64,000 bases of DNA from Apostichopus japonicus (GCF_037975245.1 NC_092569.1:26653168-26717167), one strand, 5' to 3'. Positions 1 through 26,222 are shown, counted from the first letter of the stretch. The notes: generated by a model not told the origin, from the letters alone. Translations and numbers: made by a program.

Positions 1-2
1 GA

Positions 3-119
3 ATCCAGTGCAAGTTGAAGACTTTTACAGATGTTACAGTGTCTTATGGATCTCAACAAAATTACCAAGGAGGTGTAAGAGCCACATTACAAAACAATCT
101 TTACAAGGGAAGCATGTAG
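3..119 (+). CDS. possible 3' end of a coding exon, cut by window edge
   Basis: A frame is open from the left edge for 38 codons to a TAG at 117-119. It has a protein-like composition, with segments such as KTFTDVTVSYGSQQNY and GGVRATLQNNLYKGSM, while the other two frames close early. I do not recognise the family. It could be the C-terminus of a gene lying to the left, or a chance open frame. No splice acceptor is visible because the window begins here. Confidence 0.25.
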   Translation: MQCKLKTFTDVTVSYGSQQNYQGGVRATLQNNLYKGSM

Positions 120-3100
120 CCTAACTTATTATGTTCATAAACAGTGGCGGGCACAGGACCTAAATCCTAATGTCAATATGCCACCGAATGCGGCATTTGA
201 CGCTTTTAAGGATTTTTTTTTTTTTTATGGAGGAGGTGGGGGGTAACCACAGCTCTGACGTCAAAGACCCATGTGCTACCCCTCCTCCATCATTGTTCTT
301 AAGCCTCGGAGGAGGATGAAAAGCCATGAAGTAAACATAAAATATTTTCTAGAATCTTTGCTGTTAATATAAGTCTAGCCTAATATTATGTGTAACGCAA
401 AGAATATTGCCTATACTAGGTATGACAGTTTATCAGATGGTAAAATCAGGTCTGTTGGCGATTTGTTGCAGAGTTGGAGACCTCTTGGATGAACTCTATG
501 GAGTGGAACGTTCGGTTAAGAATTGTAATGGTTTTGCTATAGCCTAGGCAAAGCTATACTGAGTTGGACTGATCGAACAACATGAAATGTTTGATATCAA
601 TGCTCTTTGGGAGAATTTGAAAACTTCAGCTAATGTTTCTCTTAAATTTGTAAGCCTCTACAAAAATATTCTCCGGTGTCCCGACCACGCCCCTGCCCCC
701 TCCCCCCGAAAACCCTGCTTGGCCGGACTTTTCATTTTCCTACTGCTAATGAAATTTAAAAGTCGCGAAATTTGTGATTTTTGGGGCGCCTAACTGGCAG
801 CGCTGGCTTATATTCCTACAGTCCAGTTGGACTGGAAGTATAGCATATATAGTTCACCTTTGCTCTTATACGAATATTAGGGGTATGACCCTGGGGTCGT
901 TGAAGGACACTCTCAAGTAAGGGGTTTGGAGGTCCGGACCCAGAAGAAGAAAAGATAAATGTGACATTATGCATTTCTAAAAAATAAATCATAAATTAGG
1001 TCTAAACTTATGTCGACACGGTTGTTCCATTACAGAACACTATTTTCATTGTACATTCATGGATACTCACTCATATATCATTTTTAAAAATTAGTAATGT
1101 AATGTAAAAATTAAGCCTACCTTGAGACCTTCCTCCAAGAAGCAGAACGACAGCAATCAGAAGATAAATAAGAAAAGGTGATCGACACTGCTTTAATCCT
1201 CCTTTCTCCATTTTGAACAAATCCAAAAGCGGAAAGGGAAAAACAATCTAAGTTTATCAAATGTGTATTTTCCTGTGATAGTAAATTGGTATATATCATA
1301 TATGTATGTCTTGCCGTCTCTGTGGTACTATAATGAAGATTAATGACTTTGCCATGTACTTATTACCATCTTCATAGAGTGATGTCCAACAAAGATACAC
1401 ATATAGTGACTTTTCATTGGTCATTATGTGGCTGACGTATGTAATGTTTCATGCATATTCAAGATCAACGATTGTGATTATACAATGTGGAAGCTATATA
1501 CAAATTTCGTGTTCACATCATATCAAATATCAAGTGATAACTCTGGAAGCCGCTGAGTGGTCGATTGGTAGACGATACCTTTACAATATGAATATTCAAT
1601 GAAAATTGCTTACTCTCAATTGGCTGTTTGTCCCTCCAACACCCAGTTAGACTGTAACAGCTCGTTAGATGTCAAGGGTTAATTATCTTCTTTCATATGA
1701 TACGTCTTGAGAAAAATTTGTTGTTGCTATGCAAAGCAAAGTCACATATTCCATACCCTTCGAGGTTTCTGCATTCTCCGATTGATCAACTTTCCTACTC
1801 CTCGGGTTCCACGTTTCTCTTGAAAAGATTACAAAAAATGTAAATGATGTTTTCAAAAACATTTGTATCCGCGTACTTCGTAAAGGGTTTCAGAGATGTT
1901 GTGATAATCCTTTATGGTAGCTTATATATGAAAGACTTCTGGTGATCAATAGACAGGGGAGCAACAACTGTTTTGTAGGCCTACTGGGGAGGGAAGCGGG
2001 GGGGGGGGTACGATGTTAAAGTTTACATAATATACAGTAATACCGCCTGAACATTGGAAATCAATATGAGTTCACCGTAATTGTGTTACACTCGTAGCCC
2101 CAGTCCCCTGACATTGTGACTATGTAAGAGATGTTTGTTCACGAGGGTAAAACCAAACTACTTAACTGATCCGCATACAACCCCGGTCCCCTTAGCAAGG
2201 AGACTGTGACTATGTGTGATCATACCGGTCTTACGTCAAAGCAGGAACTTGCTACAGACACCTTGGTCAAAGTTACTATCACGAATCCCTTGCAGAGGGA
2301 ATAGATACTACACATGATCAGGTTAAAGGTTGGTGAACCACCTATACTGTTAAATATTTACTGGTGATCACATGATCTTAGCCAATAAGCTTACAGGTAT
2401 ATATGTAGCTAGTCGTGCACAGGATTTCAGAGGTGGAAGCCGGAGGGAGAGGGGGAGTGGGAGGGGGTGGTTCTAAAATTCTTCCGACTGATTTAGGCAG
2501 GGGCATAAAAAGGAAACAGTGCTGCACTTGGTCTTAGCCAAAAGGTATGATAACCTCCAAAAACCTGAGCACAACTCCATGACGAAGGGAACAGTTCTTT
2601 TTCGTGTTTATTCAAGGGAATATTAACCAAAGCGACAGCTAGTTCGAGGTGGAAGTCTTCTTTGAACGTCTACGTCACAATGGTATTATAAATTATTAGC
2701 TGGGAAGATGAATAAACTGTGCGGATCTGAAAATGAGACAAATTGACTGTACACAATATGTTTGTAACCACTGTAATAGGATCCAATCGACAAATATGGT
2801 TGGTTCAATATCAATTTGAATATTCATATTATCGAAAATGATCAATTTAACGTCATTGACGGAGATATTATCAAGACCAGTGTAAGAAGTGGAGAGATCA
2901 AAGAATTACATAAGCACAACGAGTCGCGTACACGGGCAAACATTGTAGAAATAATATCATTGTTTTGCATCTAAGCCCCCTTACTAAACACATTTCTGAA
3001 AGCGGAGTTATTGGTCGCCCCTCTCTTTAGATTCGTCCCAAAAAATGGACTTCGGCCCACTTTTCAGGCCCGCCAACCCTCTCAAAATTGCAATTCGTAA

Positions 3101-5745
3101 CAAAGGTTACAGTCTGTATGGTGTCATATCAACATAGGCGGCCTTAATTAAACTTAAATTCTCTTATTTTTGAAATCGGGGAGGTGTTGTCTTTACCCCC
3201 TGGTCCTTTATACAATGATTTGATTATCTAGTTCCAATATTATTTAAACATGTTAACTTCAAAAAATATGAATTATATAAATAACTAAATCCATATCTCG
3301 ATAGGCATGCTCAATATACCATACCAAAACAATGTCATCAAGGGGGAGGGGATGGGATGGGGGGTGGGTGGATAGAGTGGAAGTCTGGTGGACGACGGCT
3401 CAGTCCTCATGAGATATTAATCGGTCGTTGGCTGGAATGTTGGACGATTGCTGGTCTTTAAATATGTAGATTTTCGTGTTTGGTCGCCTACTGGTGATAA
3501 TGTTATCCAAATTTGTGTACCGACTATAACTATCAATCAGCTAGCTAAACCGTTACAATTTTCTCTTGTTATTGAACAATAACGAAAATGAATTTAAAAT
3601 CAACACCAAAATTGGCTTTTTAGGGAGTGTTTCCTTTTTAACAAAGGAGTTATTAACTATTGGTGGCGATATATGGTTTTCTTCTTTTCAAATTTAGAGA
3701 CATCTATTTTGCAAAGAAGAGTTATATTTTGATGTTTTTTGCACAATTGGATATGAACAAGTAATGTTTTTCTGTTTTAATTTTTTATCTCTTTACGGTG
3801 GCCCTGAAGAGACATCCGAGTTGTAGACTCACTGTTTACCGCTTAACTTGACGAAAATTGTCAAATTATCGAGTTGGTGATTTGCATGTATACTTGTTAA
3901 CATTTACAAAAAAATCGACATTTGTCGAGATGACACGTTACGATAACATGACATCTTGAAGAAAATTGTAAATTCGTAAATTGTCGAGTTTTGGCGTTAG
4001 ATATGTAAAACTTGACAAACACGTCAATAAACAAGCTAATTGATGACTCGTCAAGTTACAGTTAACATGATATCTTGACATTACATATCAAATTGTTGCG
4101 ATATCGCGTAACTCATACCAGAGAATTGTTCCCTGCTTATACTTTACACGATAGGACTATGTACAACTCATTTGTCCTCTCAGAACTACCGTACTTTTCA
4201 GAATCACTCGAAGGCCTACGTGTGGAAAAAATAGAAAGCGGTGGCAATGACATTTATGTATTCATATACCTCTATTGTGTTTGAATGTAGCTTAAAACAG
4301 TTGAACGTCAAATCGATCGAAAACTATACTATTAAATGAAAGCTCTAAATTAATTTCCAGTAATAAAGGGCAATTTAGTGTGTGTTAATGACCGCCACAA
4401 ACTGTCGTTAAATATTCCATATTGATAAAAAATAAAACGTTAATCAGAATTTGTTATTGATTTTTTTTTGGAGGTTGTTATGGTAACGGATTCTATTTCC
4501 AGTGATACTCCAGTCGGCGATATATAACCTAATTAATAAAAACAGAAAAAATAAGGCTATTCCAGTTGAATGATTATTTTGGACTGATGGAAGAGGAATA
4601 CAATCTAAGCTTCCAGTTGAAGTTTGAATTCATTTCCTAGGCAACGTTTTCAGTTAACATCAGATTGATACCGAGACCAAAAGTGAACTTGAAGCAAGCA
4701 GATGCATGTGATGTCAGACGTACAATGATAAATTTGATTCAGGTTTTTCTTTGTCGCTGTAGTTGAAAGTTACAAAATATAAACTTCAAAATTATGTTGC
4801 ATTTGAAAACGATTTCATCACAGTCATTGGCATAAATGTAAACTTTACATCACTTAAGGTAAATTTGGAACCTCCTGTCTAATCCAAGCTCAAAACAACA
4901 AAGTGAAATTATACAAACGAGAAAAAAAAACGTTTTGATGTTTGCAGTTAACATGTTAGTCCTATGTAGAATCAAATTATGAAAGAAATAAGCAGCCGCT
5001 CCTTAAAGACATTGAAGACTCGCCCCAAACCGCGTGCCGCCCTCTGAAAAAGTTAACTTTCCGTTGCTTGCAAGTGAAGTTTTTTTCTTGTTGCTACAAA
5101 ATGCAGACAGTAATGAAATGTGATACCTTGTTATCTTTAGCTGGACCTGAGATGTCCATCGCTGCTATGTACTCTGCGACTTAGTATTTTACCCATCCCC
5201 GCCCTCTCCCCACCGTACAAGGAATGTGTTTACGTCCGTCAGACAAGATACTCATGTTTACCATCTCTTAGTTCACAGGTTCTACATCCGTGGCACACAA
5301 TCCTTTCAAATATTCGCCAAATTTCTGATGCACGTGAAGGGCTAATAAACAATTGAAACTAAACTAATTAGCTCTCGTCATGTATCCACGAAGGCCTATT
5401 TATTAACTTTACGAAGGTTTTTAATGATATTTCTGATATAAATGTTGGTTAATGTTTAAGATGGTTAAATCGAACGACTTACACAATGAAAAACACAATG
5501 AACGTTAGTGCCTGTTGCCAAGGAAATATGTTGTTAAACTGTGCGTGATTGAAATCATTGCAAATTGTTAGCTGCATTGTATTTAAAGCAGCACCAGAAT
5601 ACCATTTGGTATCATTTTTCTTGCGGAAGATTGTATCGTTGCAAGGAACTTTGTAGTGGCGACTCAAATTCTACCTTTTCCTAAGGCTTGAGTTATTCTT
5701 ATATCTCTCTGTGGACTTTATCATTATTCTGTAACAAGAAGAAAT
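120..5745. other. non-coding stretch upstream of the FReD gene
   Basis: No convincing gene or intact mobile element was found. The short open frames have no recognisable motif. There are G-rich tracts at about 2431-2474 and 3338-3372. The stretch 3835-4080 is rich in short TTGAC/GTCAA inverted motifs. An in-frame TGA at 5689-5691 lies 19 codons upstream of the FReD start codon, which supports translation starting at 5746. The promoter and any untranslated first exon must lie here, but I cannot place them. Confidence 0.5.
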
Positions 5746-19035
<13,290 letters not shown>

Positions 19036-19343
19036 ATCTAGATTCAGGAATCTACAGATGCAACAAAGGATTGTGTGTAGAATCACAAAAGTCTTAAGAA
19101 ATAATACTATATGTATAAATGCCTACATTTTGTTAAATGTCTACAGACATGCACATATTTAATGAGTTTCAAATGTGTATATCTTGTGAATGAAAAAGAG
19201 CTTTCTGAAAATTTTCCACAGATTTTGAATGAGAATTTCACACACAACAAATGAACTGAATATAGCGCAATTTGGCTTATAGGTGTCCTTAGTACTTTAA
19301 TCTCTAAAGGATTTATTACCAGACATCACTTTTTTTCTCCAAT

Positions 19344-19441
19344 ATTAAATCTCTGTGAAGTAAGAGATGGAAAATAATACCGTTGGCAAATACCTCCTGT
19401 GGTGTGACATAACCTGTCATCGTTATGTTACATCTAATAAA
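19344..19441 (+). terminator. candidate polyadenylation signals of the FReD gene
   Basis: ATTAAA at 19344-19349 and AATAAA at 19436-19441 are the nearest poly(A) hexamers after the stop at 19035, implying a 3' UTR of about 0.3-0.4 kb. A GT-rich stretch follows the second (gtgtggcgggagtgggg from about 19480). Which one is used cannot be told from the sequence. Confidence 0.4.
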
Positions 19442-19792
19442 AGTGTTCATATTTTCCTTATCATTAGCCATTGTATCGAGGTGTGGCGGGAGTGGGGAGG
19501 CTAATGGAGGGGGAGGGGGAGGGGAGGGGGAGGCTGTAAAGGAGGCGTTGTGAAAAGGAGAAGTGAAATGACACAAATGCTTAAAATGAACAGTTTAATG
19601 GACAGGTATAAGTACTGTATTTATCACAGCATTATACTAACATTATATTAACACATGTAGGTATCCAAAAAGCCACCTGACTTTAATTGCAAATTGGGGA
19701 TTGATGTTGAACTCTATGGAGCTAAATCTGACGAAATAACTGTTCAAAAAAGATTGCATTTTCTTTTCAAGAGAAACTATATCAAGGGCGGC
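19442..19792. other. 3' flank of FReD gene with G-rich tract
   Basis: No gene seen. 19487-19533 is a run of four or more G-tracts on the plus strand (GGGAGTGGGGAGG, then GGAGGGGGAGGGGG), a candidate quadruplex shortly after the poly(A) signals, which could assist termination. That role is speculation. Confidence 0.4.
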
Positions 19793-20427
19793 GGAAGCAC
19801 TTTTAATCTGGGGGGCACCGACATCAAAGGGCACTTTTCAGAAATTCGATTGGACTGATGCAGCCTGATATTAAGTACCCTTTATAACTCTTATTGTATT
19901 ATCTTATTTGCATATACACATCATTCCATCAACGCCCCCCCCCCCCCCCTCAAGGAAAATATGCATACTAGCACTGCAATATCCAATGTGCAAATTGGGA
20001 AACAAGGAACAAGTTTTCTTTTGAGACAAAATGAGGTGAAATCATGCTAGTTGCTAATGTAGGAATCTTCCGATTAAGAGTTTATTTCTTGTTATTATCT
20101 TAACAAATTTTCCATTCGAAATAGCGTTGAGTTTGACCCACAGAAATTCATTGAAAGTCAGGGGCGTAGCCAGGATTTGCAAAGTTATGCACGACTATCT
20201 GAGCGGAGCGCCACCATCGGTTGGCGCGGAGCGCACAAGAAAATTTTTGGTTTTACAAACCCCTCAGATGGCCGGAAACGGCCCTTCCCGAGTGTTCATT
20301 CTGGTTCTCTGGCCTCTTGCTAACTTGAGACACCTCAATTATTATGTAGAAAAAGGGCACATTTTTAATCTGAGGAAAAGTGGGGGGGCACGTGCCCCCT
20401 GTGCCCCCCCCGGTTCCGCCGCCCTTG
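19793..20427. mobile_element. hAT-type MITE with exact ends
   Basis: 635 bp. Perfect 14-bp terminal inverted repeats CAAGGGCGGCGGAA, flanked by a perfect 8-bp target duplication AACTATAT (19785-19792 and 20428-20435). Runs of C at about 19935 and G at about 20382. The second half (from about 20159, starting CAGGGGCGTAGCC) contains the shared GCGGAGCGCCACC hairpin core and may be a further nested element. No transposase. Confidence 0.9.
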
Positions 20428-20435
20428 AACTATAT

Positions 20436-20936
20436 GTAAATTGCTGTTAATATTTAGAATAGTCATGACTAAGGACGGACGCAGCAATTCGGCAAATTTG
20501 ATGGCCCATTTGGTTCCGAGCCGGTTAACCGCTAGGCCGATCGACCCCTGATCAGTGGTTACTGCTTCTATTCAAGTGAAAGGGAATAGTAGGAGGACTA
20601 AAGTATGACTTAGATGATTAGTTTTCAAGGAAAGACAATTGTGTTTGTGGGAAGGGGGGGGGGGGCTATTAGGGTAGTGCTTGTAATAACTAAGGGACTT
20701 TGACATCATTTTTTTCACAGATAATTTCAAAGAAATAATAATACTATTTTCGCAGACTTTATTTATTATTGTACTCTTCTATGCTATAAACACAAATTTG
20801 AGCGACACGATCAATAATTATGGAAAAAAAAACCTCTGTATCTTTATCGTTTCATTTTGATGTATAGTATATGGCGTAACATTCAGTCGTATTTATATTT
20901 TTTTATGAGCCAGTCAAGAATGATGGTAGGGCTTTT
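20436..20936. other. unassigned spacer
   Basis: No gene seen. GGTTAACCGCTAGGCCGATC at about 20521 resembles a reverse-strand tRNA-like A-box region and may be a SINE scrap. A poly-G run lies at about 20655. Confidence 0.35.
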
Positions 20937-21085
20937 AGGTGAGTTTATGTTCAGACATAAAAGTAAACATGGATCATAGGTGAGTTAAATGTTCAGATAA
21001 AAAAGTAACATGGATCATAGGTGAGTTAAATGTTCAGTCATGAAAGTAAACGTGGGTCAGAGGTGAGTTAAATTTTCAGACACGA
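20937..21085 (+). repeat. 41-bp minisatellite, about 3.6 copies
   Basis: AGGTGAGTTAAATGTTCAG starts units at about 20937, 20978, 21019 and 21061. Each continues with an AAAGTAAACATGGATCAT-like second half. The function is unknown. Confidence 0.85.
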
Positions 21086-21392
21086 CTCTTGAGATTATCT
21101 CACTTTTTTTGTCCTTTTGAAACAAAAGAGGTTCCAGATTTTCTTTATATTTGGCTTTCTGTTGAAAACATCCTTTTGTTAAGGCCTCTTCTGCAAGGTT
21201 TTACGGATCATTTTAAATTACTTTTGGAAGAAAGAATAAGAAATAAAACATGCAGGTTTAGGACACTAAATATATATATATATATATAATATAAAATATG
21301 AATATGATCATACGGGTGTACTTTCATGATAATTACGGGACAAATGCACGACATGTTTGGATGACTTAGACGTGACCAGGTAGCCTGGTTAC

Positions 21393-21990
21393 CAAGGGCG
21401 GCGGAAGCACTTTTAATCTGGGGGGGGGGGCACCAACGTCGAAGGGCACTTTGCAGAAATTCGATTGGACTGATGCAGCCTGATATTTGGTACCCTTTAT
21501 AACTCTTATTGTATTATCTTATTTGCGTATACACATCACTCCATCAACGCCACCTCCCCCCCCCCCTCCAGTGTCGGAGCTAGAGGTATTGGTCAGGGGG
21601 CGAGAATGGTCTGTAGGGGCGCTTTCGACACTATCTAAGCGGAGCGCCACCACAGGTTGGCGCGGAGCGTACAGACATTTTTTTTAGTAAAGGTACTCCC
21701 TAGATCGCCGGAAATGACCCTTTCCGGGCCTTGCTAAGTTTCAGATAATGTGACAAATGTCAACAGGTAGATGAGAGCCAATAAGTAAAAAGTGGTAAAA
21801 AGCTGAAAAGGGCGCCAGCAGTCCATTTGAGTGCGTCGGGGGGGGGGGCATTCGCCCCCTGACTGTAAGGGCGCTCCGCCCCACTGCCCCCTCAAGGAAA
21901 CAATGCATACTAGCACTGCAATATCTAATGTGCAAATTGGGAACACGGAACAAGTTTTCTTTCGAGACAAAATGAGGTGAAATCATTATA
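21393..21990. mobile_element. second copy of the 19793 hAT-type MITE, 5' part, carrying an inserted MITE
   Basis: Begins CAAGGGCGGCGGAAGCAC and follows 19793-20045 closely on both sides of a 318-bp insertion at 21569-21886 (left part through CCATCAACGCC, right part from CCCTCAAGGAAA to GAGGTGAAATCAT). Similarity stops near 21990. A short piece like its 3' end (TATGTAGAAAAAGGGCA) reappears at about 22659-22715, without a terminal repeat. Confidence 0.75.
21569..21886. mobile_element. hAT-type MITE, family with CAGTGGCGGAGC ends, nested copy
   Basis: Ends CAGTGTCGGAGC and GCTCCGCCCCACTG. The insertion is proven by comparison with the uninterrupted homologous site in the element at 19793-20427. 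Flanking C-rich sequence CCCCCTC on both sides is consistent with an 8-bp duplication. It contains the shared GCGCCACC..GGTTGGCGC hairpin and the CGCCGGAAATGACCCTTTCC block. Related full copies lie at 53641-54017 and 60753-61128. Confidence 0.8.
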
Positions 21991-22248
21991 AAGTCCAAGT
22001 CCCTGCACACGCGATCGATACATGCATGAAAGCAAATGAAATATGTCAAAATACGAAAGGATGGGGTAGGTTATGGGATATTAAAACATACTCATTATTC
22101 ATAGTAGGCTATAAATGGCTTCTGCTTATTACAAAGTCACAATGTAATATAGCAATTCATTTTTGGAAATGCATTAGGATTTTTGTGGCAAATTGAATAT
22201 GCATAATGGCACTCGCCAGAATGTTGGAAGCCTCGCGGTGGTAGTAAA

Positions 22249-22575
22249 CATAGGCGTAGGAACCGGGGGGGGGGGGGGGGCTGCAGCCCCAAACCAATAA
22301 TTTTTTTGGAAAATTCGGGCAATATGCTGAGAATTTTTTGGGCACCTACTGAAAGAAAAATAACATGCTATGTGTTTTTTAATGGTTTCATTATTATTGT
22401 AACGACTTTCCCAATAATTATAACCAATATGGGAGGGTAATTACACGACAAATGATTGTATGTTATTGGCATGCGATGTAATGTTGAGCGCGCGCGGAGC
22501 GCGCGACAAATTTTGGGAATATTTTCGGGCAAGTCGTTACAGCCCCCCAAATCAAATTGGGCTCCTACGCCTATG
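22249..22575. mobile_element. hAT-type MITE, family with CATAGGCGTAGGA ends
   Basis: 327 bp. Perfect 13-bp terminal inverted repeats CATAGGCGTAGGA and a perfect 8-bp target duplication GTAGTAAA (22241-22248 and 22576-22583). The interior has a poly-G run and a GC-rich near-palindrome GAGCGCGCGCGGAGCGCGCG at about 22487. A longer relative lies at 58520-58971. Confidence 0.9.
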
Positions 22576-22715
22576 GTAGTAAACATTTAAAACTTCCCGA
22601 AATATTTCATTCGACATGGGTTTCGCTTTGTAAACTCTTTTTTTATTTAGAAATTTTTATGTAGAAAAAGGGCATTTTTTTAACCTGAGGAAAAGTGGGG
22701 GGGGGGGCACGTTAC

Positions 22716-23714
22716 GAATAAGTGATTATTAACAAATTTCGTTTCGGGGAGAATGATTCATATGAATGGTTGTCTTTGTTATACGGATATGTAAATATAG
22801 TATTAAACATATCTGATTGGAGGAGATTGAACACGTGATAGCGACGTGTGAAAACGTATTCAGTATCATTCTTCATTTGCAGCATATTGTTAAGAGCTTC
22901 GTTTCTCTGTACTTTAACAGCTTAGTCAATAATCACCCATGAATCAATAAATCATCGTTAAAATAAACTTTATTTGATTGCTTGAGCCTTTGTTTTGCTA
23001 GTTCGTCGTTGTCTTTTCTTGCCACGCGATCAAACATTGAAATTAATTTAAGATATATTGGACCGGAGTTGGTGCGACACAACCGGAATGAAACTGTTAC
23101 GTTACTTTGATAGATAATTAAAAGTATGGTATCTTTAAACCGTTTCACAAAACGGTATATTTTTATATACTTTAGTACAGTAGTGGTTTATGCTATGTGT
23201 GTAGAAGCCGTCAATGTACTGTTCCTTCTACAATCCCGTATACGGTAGGTATAGGTTTAGTACTAACAGTGTTATTGTGATCGGCAAAAGTCGATACAGC
23301 GGATATGAAAACAGAACACGCGCTATGCGGTTATCACATCCTCATCGTCAACCGTAGCTTGTGAGTCCTGGTAGAATTTCTCACCAGCTCGACCCTACCA
23401 ATGACTGGAAAGCTGAAACTTCGGCCATTCATGGCACCTTCAGGTTTCCGTATCATCACCATTTAGATTATTAATCTTAAGAGCTCAAAGTTTTCGTCAC
23501 ATGTCAAAAAGCCTCATTACTCTCCTGACCTGTCAACAAGCTATAATTACACACCGAAGCTGATAACAAGCTTACTTACACACCGGTAAACAACTTTCGT
23601 GCACCACTCTTGGGAAAGCCTTAACTTGGACAAACTTTGCCTCATTTTCCCCGATTTTGCACGATATGTGGAGTGTTAGTCCACATGTCGTGTCCACATG
23701 GAGTTGCACGACAT
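22716..23714. other. unassigned spacer
   Basis: No gene or repeat is recognised. The short open frame at 22933-23148 (minus) has no family motif. Confidence 0.4.
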
Positions 23715-23962
23715 TGGAGTGTTAGCTCAGTGGTTAACGCAGGTGCCTTTCAATCATAAGGTCCCCGGTTCGAGTCACTCCAAGATAAATGTATGTCGTC
23801 CAGTTACAGAGTTGTTGACAATTGACAATTCATAATTATGGACGTTAAATATGAATGTGAGAGACTGACTGTGAGAGACTGGTCATCTTGCGGCTTTGAT
23901 AAGCCAATGATGGCTTCTTCGCGAGTTCCTGCTCGCAGGATGATCTAAAATACATACATACC
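23715..23962 (+). mobile_element. tRNA-derived SINE, type 2, full copy
   Basis: A tRNA-like head (about 23717-23784) keeps acceptor-like pairing GGAGTG/CACTCC, an A box TTAGCTCAGTGG and a B box GGTTCGAGTCA. The body shared with 9640-9793 follows, including CTTCTTCGCGAG, and then a CATA-rich tail that runs into CA and TA repeats. The head could be mistaken for a tRNA gene. The linked body and second copy show it is a SINE. Confidence 0.8.
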
Positions 23963-24020
23963 ATACACCCATACATACATACACACCCACATACATACAT
24001 ACATACATACACACATACAA

Positions 24021-24088
<68 letters not shown>
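23963..24088. repeat. (CATA)n, (CA)n and (TA)n tail repeats
   Basis: Simple repeats directly after the SINE tail: CATA to about 24018, CA to about 24032, then about 55 bp of TA. Confidence 0.9.
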
Positions 24089-24090
<2 letters not shown>

Positions 24091-24139
24091 ATTTATATTC
24101 CTTGCTGCATATTGTAATAAGCTGACTTAGCAAATAAGC

Positions 24140-24475
24140 TATATTAATGCAAAGTAAAGTAAGTAAAAGTAAAGTAAATAAAAGTAAAGTAAATGTAAAT
24201 AAAAGTAAAAGTAAATAAAAGTAAAGTTAATAAAAGTAAAGTAAATAAAGTAATTTAAATAAAAGTAAAAGTAAATAAAGTAAATGTAAATAAAGTAACA
24301 GTAAATAAAAGTAACAGTAAATAAAAGTAAACGTATATAAAAGTCAAATTAAATAAAGTCAAAGTCAATAAAAGTCAGAGTCAATAAAAGTCAAAGTCGA
24401 TAAAAGTCAAAGTAAATCAAAGTCAATAAAATTAAATAAAAGTCAAAGTTAATAAAAGTAAAGTTTTATTAACAG
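24140..24475 (+). repeat. degenerate AGTAAATAAA-type simple repeat
   Basis: Irregular tandem array built from AAAGTAAA and TAAATAAAAG with drift to AAAGTCAA in the second half. It lies just before the LINE remnant. Confidence 0.85.
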
Positions 24476-24662
24476 AAGTACTACAATTTATAGAAAAAAC
24501 ACAAGAATCCCTGACTTACTAGAAAAATATTACAACGAATAGCAGCAAAATATAAAAATTACCGTAGTTATCAGTTGGATTATTAAAAGATATTTCACAC
24601 CAAGCCTAAATATCTCACTAACGAAGTTATTTGCATATTTGCATATATCTCTTTTGTTGCAG

Positions 24663-26222
24663 TTACATTGGAACAGAAACTGCTTGCCAAGTTCGTAAAG
24701 CTCCAAATCAAAGAAAATTTTCCATGGACTGTGAATATCGTTACAGCAACGTTTGATCCATGTGCACTTAAGGCTATTGATAAACTATTAATATGAATGA
24801 CCTTTAGCCCCCTCCATCTGTTAAACGGTTTATCATTGATGATTTCTTTACTTTATCAGAACTACCTTCCAAAATGTAATCGAAAATAATGCTCTCGAGC
24901 TCTTTAATTAATCCAATTGGAGGGTTTAGCAAAACCAAGAAAAGGAAAACCAGTTGAGAAAGAGCAAACGTTTTGGCAATAATATTCGACCAATCGGGGT
25001 CAGGTCTCCACCAGACTATAACCGGAGGCAGTTTTTCAATCTAGACAATTTAGGTTGGTAGTTCAAACGAAAGTGATCGTCTCTATTTTGAGTAAAAGAA
25101 ACACCCAACATAGTAGCAGGACAAGTTGTGACATTCAAAGCTAGATCACTAATACATTTTGGGGGATTATTAATAAACGGACCCTAAGGCATTATATTAC
25201 ACTTAGAAAAGTTGATAGCAAGCCCAGAGGCTAATCTGAAATCGTCCAGAACACTAAGGGTTTCCTCAAAGGAATCCCTACTACCATCAAGGAAAAACGT
25301 ATTGTCATCTGCGTATTGTGATAATTTAATTACATTATTCCATACCCTAATACTTTTGATGTTAATGTTAGAAATAACCTTTAAAGCAAGCACTTTCGCA
25401 CAAAGTATAAAAAAGATAAGGACTCAAAGAACATCCCTCTCTAACACCCCCCTGGATGTTGAAGAATACCGTTGAATAGCCATTGTTACACACACATGCA
25501 TTTCCCCTCTTATAAAACACAGTAATCCACTCTCTAAGGCTATTACCAAAAAGACCGACTAAAGACCGACAGGGTGTAATCAATAAAATTCCATTCCAAC
25601 TTATCAAAGGCCTTTTCAAAGTCTATAAGAAAGAGTAAGCCAGGAATGTTGTGATTTGACGCATTTGTCTGACGACTCAGTTTGACGACAAACTGACGAC
25701 TCAGTTTGACAGTAATAATAACCTAGATTGTTTAGCCGCTAAAGCACCCTCCTGAAAACCGGAGTTAAGAGAGTTAATAAACACTGGTCCAATAATATGC
25801 CGGAAGTTTTTATACAAATTGACAGTTAGACCGTCTCTCCCAGGGGCATTATCATTCTTCATTGAAGAAAGAGCACTAAAACGTTCCTATAAATCTAAAG
25901 GTCCATCGCAAGAACTTGAATCATCTGGGTTCAACTGGGGGTGATCTAGTTCATTAAAGAAGCTAGATGGGGAGCAATTGTTAGAAGTATATAATGTCTT
26001 ATAAAAAATTTTTAATATTGATTAGAATATCAGTACTCTCTGAATACATTTGGCTGTTTTCTCCAATGAGCTTACGAATTGTATTACTAATCCTATTTCT
26101 TTTTTTCTAAATTAAGAAAACACCTTGTTTTCCCCCTTCCTCTACCCATCTTGCACGAGATCTAATAATATTTCCTTTGAACTTATAATCGTAGGAGGTT
26201 AATGCTCGATTTGAGCGTTTTT
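24663..26222 (-). pseudogene. degraded L1/Tx1-like LINE reverse transcriptase
   Basis: Reading the minus strand from high to low coordinates, the RT blocks appear in the correct order: a region like RARWVEEGGKQG with EKKK (about 26150), NDNAPGRDGLTVNLYKNF (about 25858), LLFLIDFEKAFDKLEWNFI (RT motif A region, about 25640), GGVREGCSLSPYLF (about 25450), QYADDNTFF (catalytic YADD, about 25320), LASGLAINFSKC (about 25215) and LTPIGRILLPK (about 24985). Several stops and frameshifts break it. The endonuclease domain is not seen. A typical ORF2 is much longer, so this is a truncated dead copy. Confidence 0.88.

Noticed and set aside
4075-4284. A 69-codon open frame upstream of the FReD gene
   Set aside because: There is no motif, no splice signals that join it to another exon, and it lies in AT-rich sequence.
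23717-23784. A possible genuine tRNA gene
   Set aside because: The body that follows also occurs at 9640-9793, and the tail is a simple repeat, so it is a SINE head. The anticodon loop is also irregular.
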